A DNA stretch of 64,000 bases, taken from the NCBI GenBank assembly GCA_023388175.1, contig JAEWGT010000011.1, forward strand, positions 566,323 to 630,322. The letters run 5' to 3'. This document shows, piece after piece, positions 62,271 through 64,000 of the stretch (the stretch's first letter is position 1; each line of letters starts with the position of its first letter). The translations under genes were made by a program, and so were the position numbers. The DNA is from Pseudomonadota bacterium. Its GTDB lineage: Bacteria > Pseudomonadota > Alphaproteobacteria > Rhizobiales > Devosiaceae. Under the pieces are notes generated by a model. It did not search any database and had not been told where the DNA came from. It was given only the letters and a program-made list of their open reading frames with translations.

Positions 62271-62305
62271 ATGTCGCCCGATTTTCGTAATGTCGCCCGA
62301 TTTTC
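62271..62305. repeat. Two 16-bp direct repeats with a 19-bp period
   Basis: ATGTCGCCCGATTTTC occurs at 62271-62286 and again at 62290-62305, both after GTGA/GTAA-like bases. It looks like the terminal repeats of an insertion sequence whose body is missing. Confidence 0.6.
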
Positions 62306-62345
62306 TCGTGATAAGCAGGTCAACTGAACAGACCATGCTGCGTCC

Positions 62346-62684
62346 GTGAAACCGATGTCGATTATCCGCCTCGCCCGCGGGCTGCTGCCCGCTTTGTGCG
62401 CTGCCATGATCCTGATGATTTCAGTGCAGGCCAACGCGACGGCTTTTGCAGCCATCGATCCACCTCCTGTGGTCGAGGGCTACGATCACCAGCATCACGA
62501 CGGCTGCGGCGGAGAACCGCTCCATGCCATAGGGTGCTGCTCCGTCGCCTTCTGTGCTCCCGATGTGGCGGCAGCGGCAGCCGAACCCTATGCTGCAAGG
62601 CATGACCACGGTCTGGATCTCGATCTTGCCGCGACCGGCGCAACTGTGCCGAAAGGTCTCTTCCGTCCTCCGCGTGTCGGCTGA
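62346..62684 (+). CDS. Small secreted Cys/His-rich protein
   Basis: A 112-residue protein from GTG 62346 (or 109 residues from ATG 62355) with a signal peptide ending QANATAFA. The mature part contains YDHQHHDGCGG, GCCSVAFC and ARHDHG. Its design matches the small proteins at 52556 and 54448. No ribosome site decides the start. Confidence 0.6.
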   Translation: MKPMSIIRLARGLLPALCAAMILMISVQANATAFAAIDPPPVVEGYDHQHHDGCGGEPLHAIGCCSVAFCAPDVAAAAAEPYAARHDHGLDLDLAATGATVPKGLFRPPRVG

Positions 62685-62742
62685 AGCCGCGGTCCGGGCT
62701 CCGGACCGGCAATGCCAACGATCCAAGCCACGGAAGACAGAA

Positions 62743-63990
62743 ATGAAGAGAAGAGATTTCCTGCGGCTGCTGCCATTGGGTGCGGCTGCCAAGTTGCCCA
62801 TGATGCAGCCTGCCCGGGCGCAGTCGCTGTGGGACATGATGAACCAGACCCGCACTCTGACCGATGCAGAGCGGGAAGCGAACAGTGCCGCCGCGATCCA
62901 AGCCATCGATACTGTCGAGCCGATCCTCAGCTACGACACGGCCAACAACCTTCAGATGGCGATTGCCCAATACGAGCCCTTCGTCGCCCGCGGCGGCTGG
63001 GAGCAGGTGCCGCAGGAAACTTACGGCGTTACCATGGGCGTCAACCGTGATGGCGTGGTGCAGCTCAAGCGGCGGCTGCTCGCCTCTGCGGACATGCCCA
63101 TGGTGGACAGGGTCGACGATGCAATGGACGCTCCGACCGACGCCGCCTTGCGACGCTTCCAGGCTCGCCATGGCCTGCAGGTAAGCGGACAGGTCGACGA
63201 AGCCACCTGGTATGCCCTCAATGTTCCGGCCGAGACCCGACTGCACCAGCTTCGCCTCAACCTGCTACGGGTGCAGAACATGGCGTCGGCGTTGGCGGAC
63301 CGCTACGTCGTGGTGAACATTCCCGCGGCCTTCATCGAGGTTGTCGAGGGCGGGATGGTGCAGCGCCGGCACACCGCTGTGGTTGGACGCATCGACCGGC
63401 AGACGCCAATCCTCAAGAGCCGCATCCACCAGATCAACTTCAATCCGTACTGGAACGTGCCCGTCTCGATCATCCGTCGCGATCTCATCAAGTACATGAA
63501 CGAGAACCCGAACTACCTGACCGAACAGAAGATCAGGATCTTCGACGGCAGCGGCAACGAGCTGCAACCGAGCCAGATCAACTGGCAGACCGAGGAAGCG
63601 GTGAACTACCGGTTCCGCCAGGATCCGGGTCCGCAGAACTCGATGGGGAACGTCAAGATCAACTTCCACAACCCTCATGCGGTCTATCTGCACGACACGC
63701 CGACCAAGGGCCTGTTCGGGGAGAACGCCCGGTTCTATTCGTCAGGCTGCGTCCGCGTCGACCAGGTCCAGGACTTCGTCGGCTGGGTGCTACGCGACAA
63801 CGGCGACTGGGGGCCCGGCGAGGTCGCCAACGTATTCGCCACCGGCGAGCGGAAGGACGTCGAGGTGACCAATCCTCCGGAGATCCACACGACCTACATC
63901 TCGGCGTGGGCGAACCGGAACGGGGTCGTCAGTTTCCGGGACGATGTCTACGAGTTCGACATGGCCGGCAAGGTCAGCTTCGATGCATGA
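62743..63990 (+). CDS. L,D-transpeptidase with peptidoglycan-binding domain (YcbB-like)
   Basis: A 415-residue protein with a Tat-type signal (KRRDFLRLLPLGAAAK). A peptidoglycan-binding domain (PTDAALRRFQARHGLQVSGQ) is near residue 140, and the YkuD catalytic motif YSSGCVRVDQVQ is near residue 335. The start at 62743 is set by the signal; the frame is open further upstream through the preceding gene. The stop is 10 bp from the window end. It makes 3-3 cross-links in peptidoglycan. Confidence 0.88.
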   Translation: MKRRDFLRLLPLGAAAKLPMMQPARAQSLWDMMNQTRTLTDAEREANSAAAIQAIDTVEPILSYDTANNLQMAIAQYEPFVARGGWEQVPQETYGVTMGVNRDGVVQLKRRLLASADMPMVDRVDDAMDAPTDAALRRFQARHGLQVSGQVDEATWYALNVPAETRLHQLRLNLLRVQNMASALADRYVVVNIPAAFIEVVEGGMVQRRHTAVVGRIDRQTPILKSRIHQINFNPYWNVPVSIIRRDLIKYMNENPNYLTEQKIRIFDGSGNELQPSQINWQTEEAVNYRFRQDPGPQNSMGNVKINFHNPHAVYLHDTPTKGLFGENARFYSSGCVRVDQVQDFVGWVLRDNGDWGPGEVANVFATGERKDVEVTNPPEIHTTYISAWANRNGVVSFRDDVYEFDMAGKVSFDA

Positions 63991-64000
63991 CGTCCTGGGG

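Overview
This window looks like a chromosomal stretch of a GC-rich alphaproteobacterium of the Hyphomicrobiales. Gene style (Mrp antiporter, TAXI-type TRAP transporters, DctB/DctD-like regulators) fits a Devosia or Pelagibacterium relative, but the genus is inferred and was not checked. No rRNA, tRNA or CRISPR array was seen.

Region 1 (1-6564): a leftward operon with allophanate hydrolase, an ABC importer of the taurine/nitrate type, an alpha/beta hydrolase and the start of an asparaginase, divergent from a LysR regulator. It reads as an amide or ureide nitrogen catabolism locus. Region 2 (6840-19336): a sodium and potassium homeostasis locus. A good sigma-54 promoter precedes mrpABCDEFG; mrpG carries a long extra domain. 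A histidine kinase, an NtrC-type regulator, a 28-residue membrane peptide, trkA and trkH follow in the same direction. Region 3 (19367-31297): two TRAP-TAXI uptake systems facing left, a divergent D-amino-acid dehydrogenase, and a DctB/DctD-like pair with a sigma-54 promoter ahead of the second TAXI binding protein.

Region 4 (about 31650-43550) is the most unusual part. It holds a Tn7-like transposition module (tnsA, tniA/tnsB, tniB/tnsC, tniQ) with several end repeats next to tniQ, but no Cas genes. Upstream lie a small degenerate DDE-fold gene, a complete non-coding RNA gene (promoter, about 250 nt with three tandem two-hairpin units, terminator), and a leftward operon of four small unrecognised proteins plus a soluble FtsH-like AAA+ metalloprotease. 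A divergent XRE regulator completes it. The other transposon end was not found, so the metal island to the right may or may not be cargo.

Region 5 (43550-63990) is a copper and divalent-metal resistance island. It has three MerR-family regulators, two P1B copper ATPases, HMA chaperones, a CDF exporter with lspA, DUF305 proteins, several c-type cytochromes and two L,D-transpeptidases. Eight MerR-type promoters with 19-bp spacers tie it into one regulon. Embedded in it is a TIR-domain protein followed directly by an NAD synthetase gene, a possible NAD-based defence pair.
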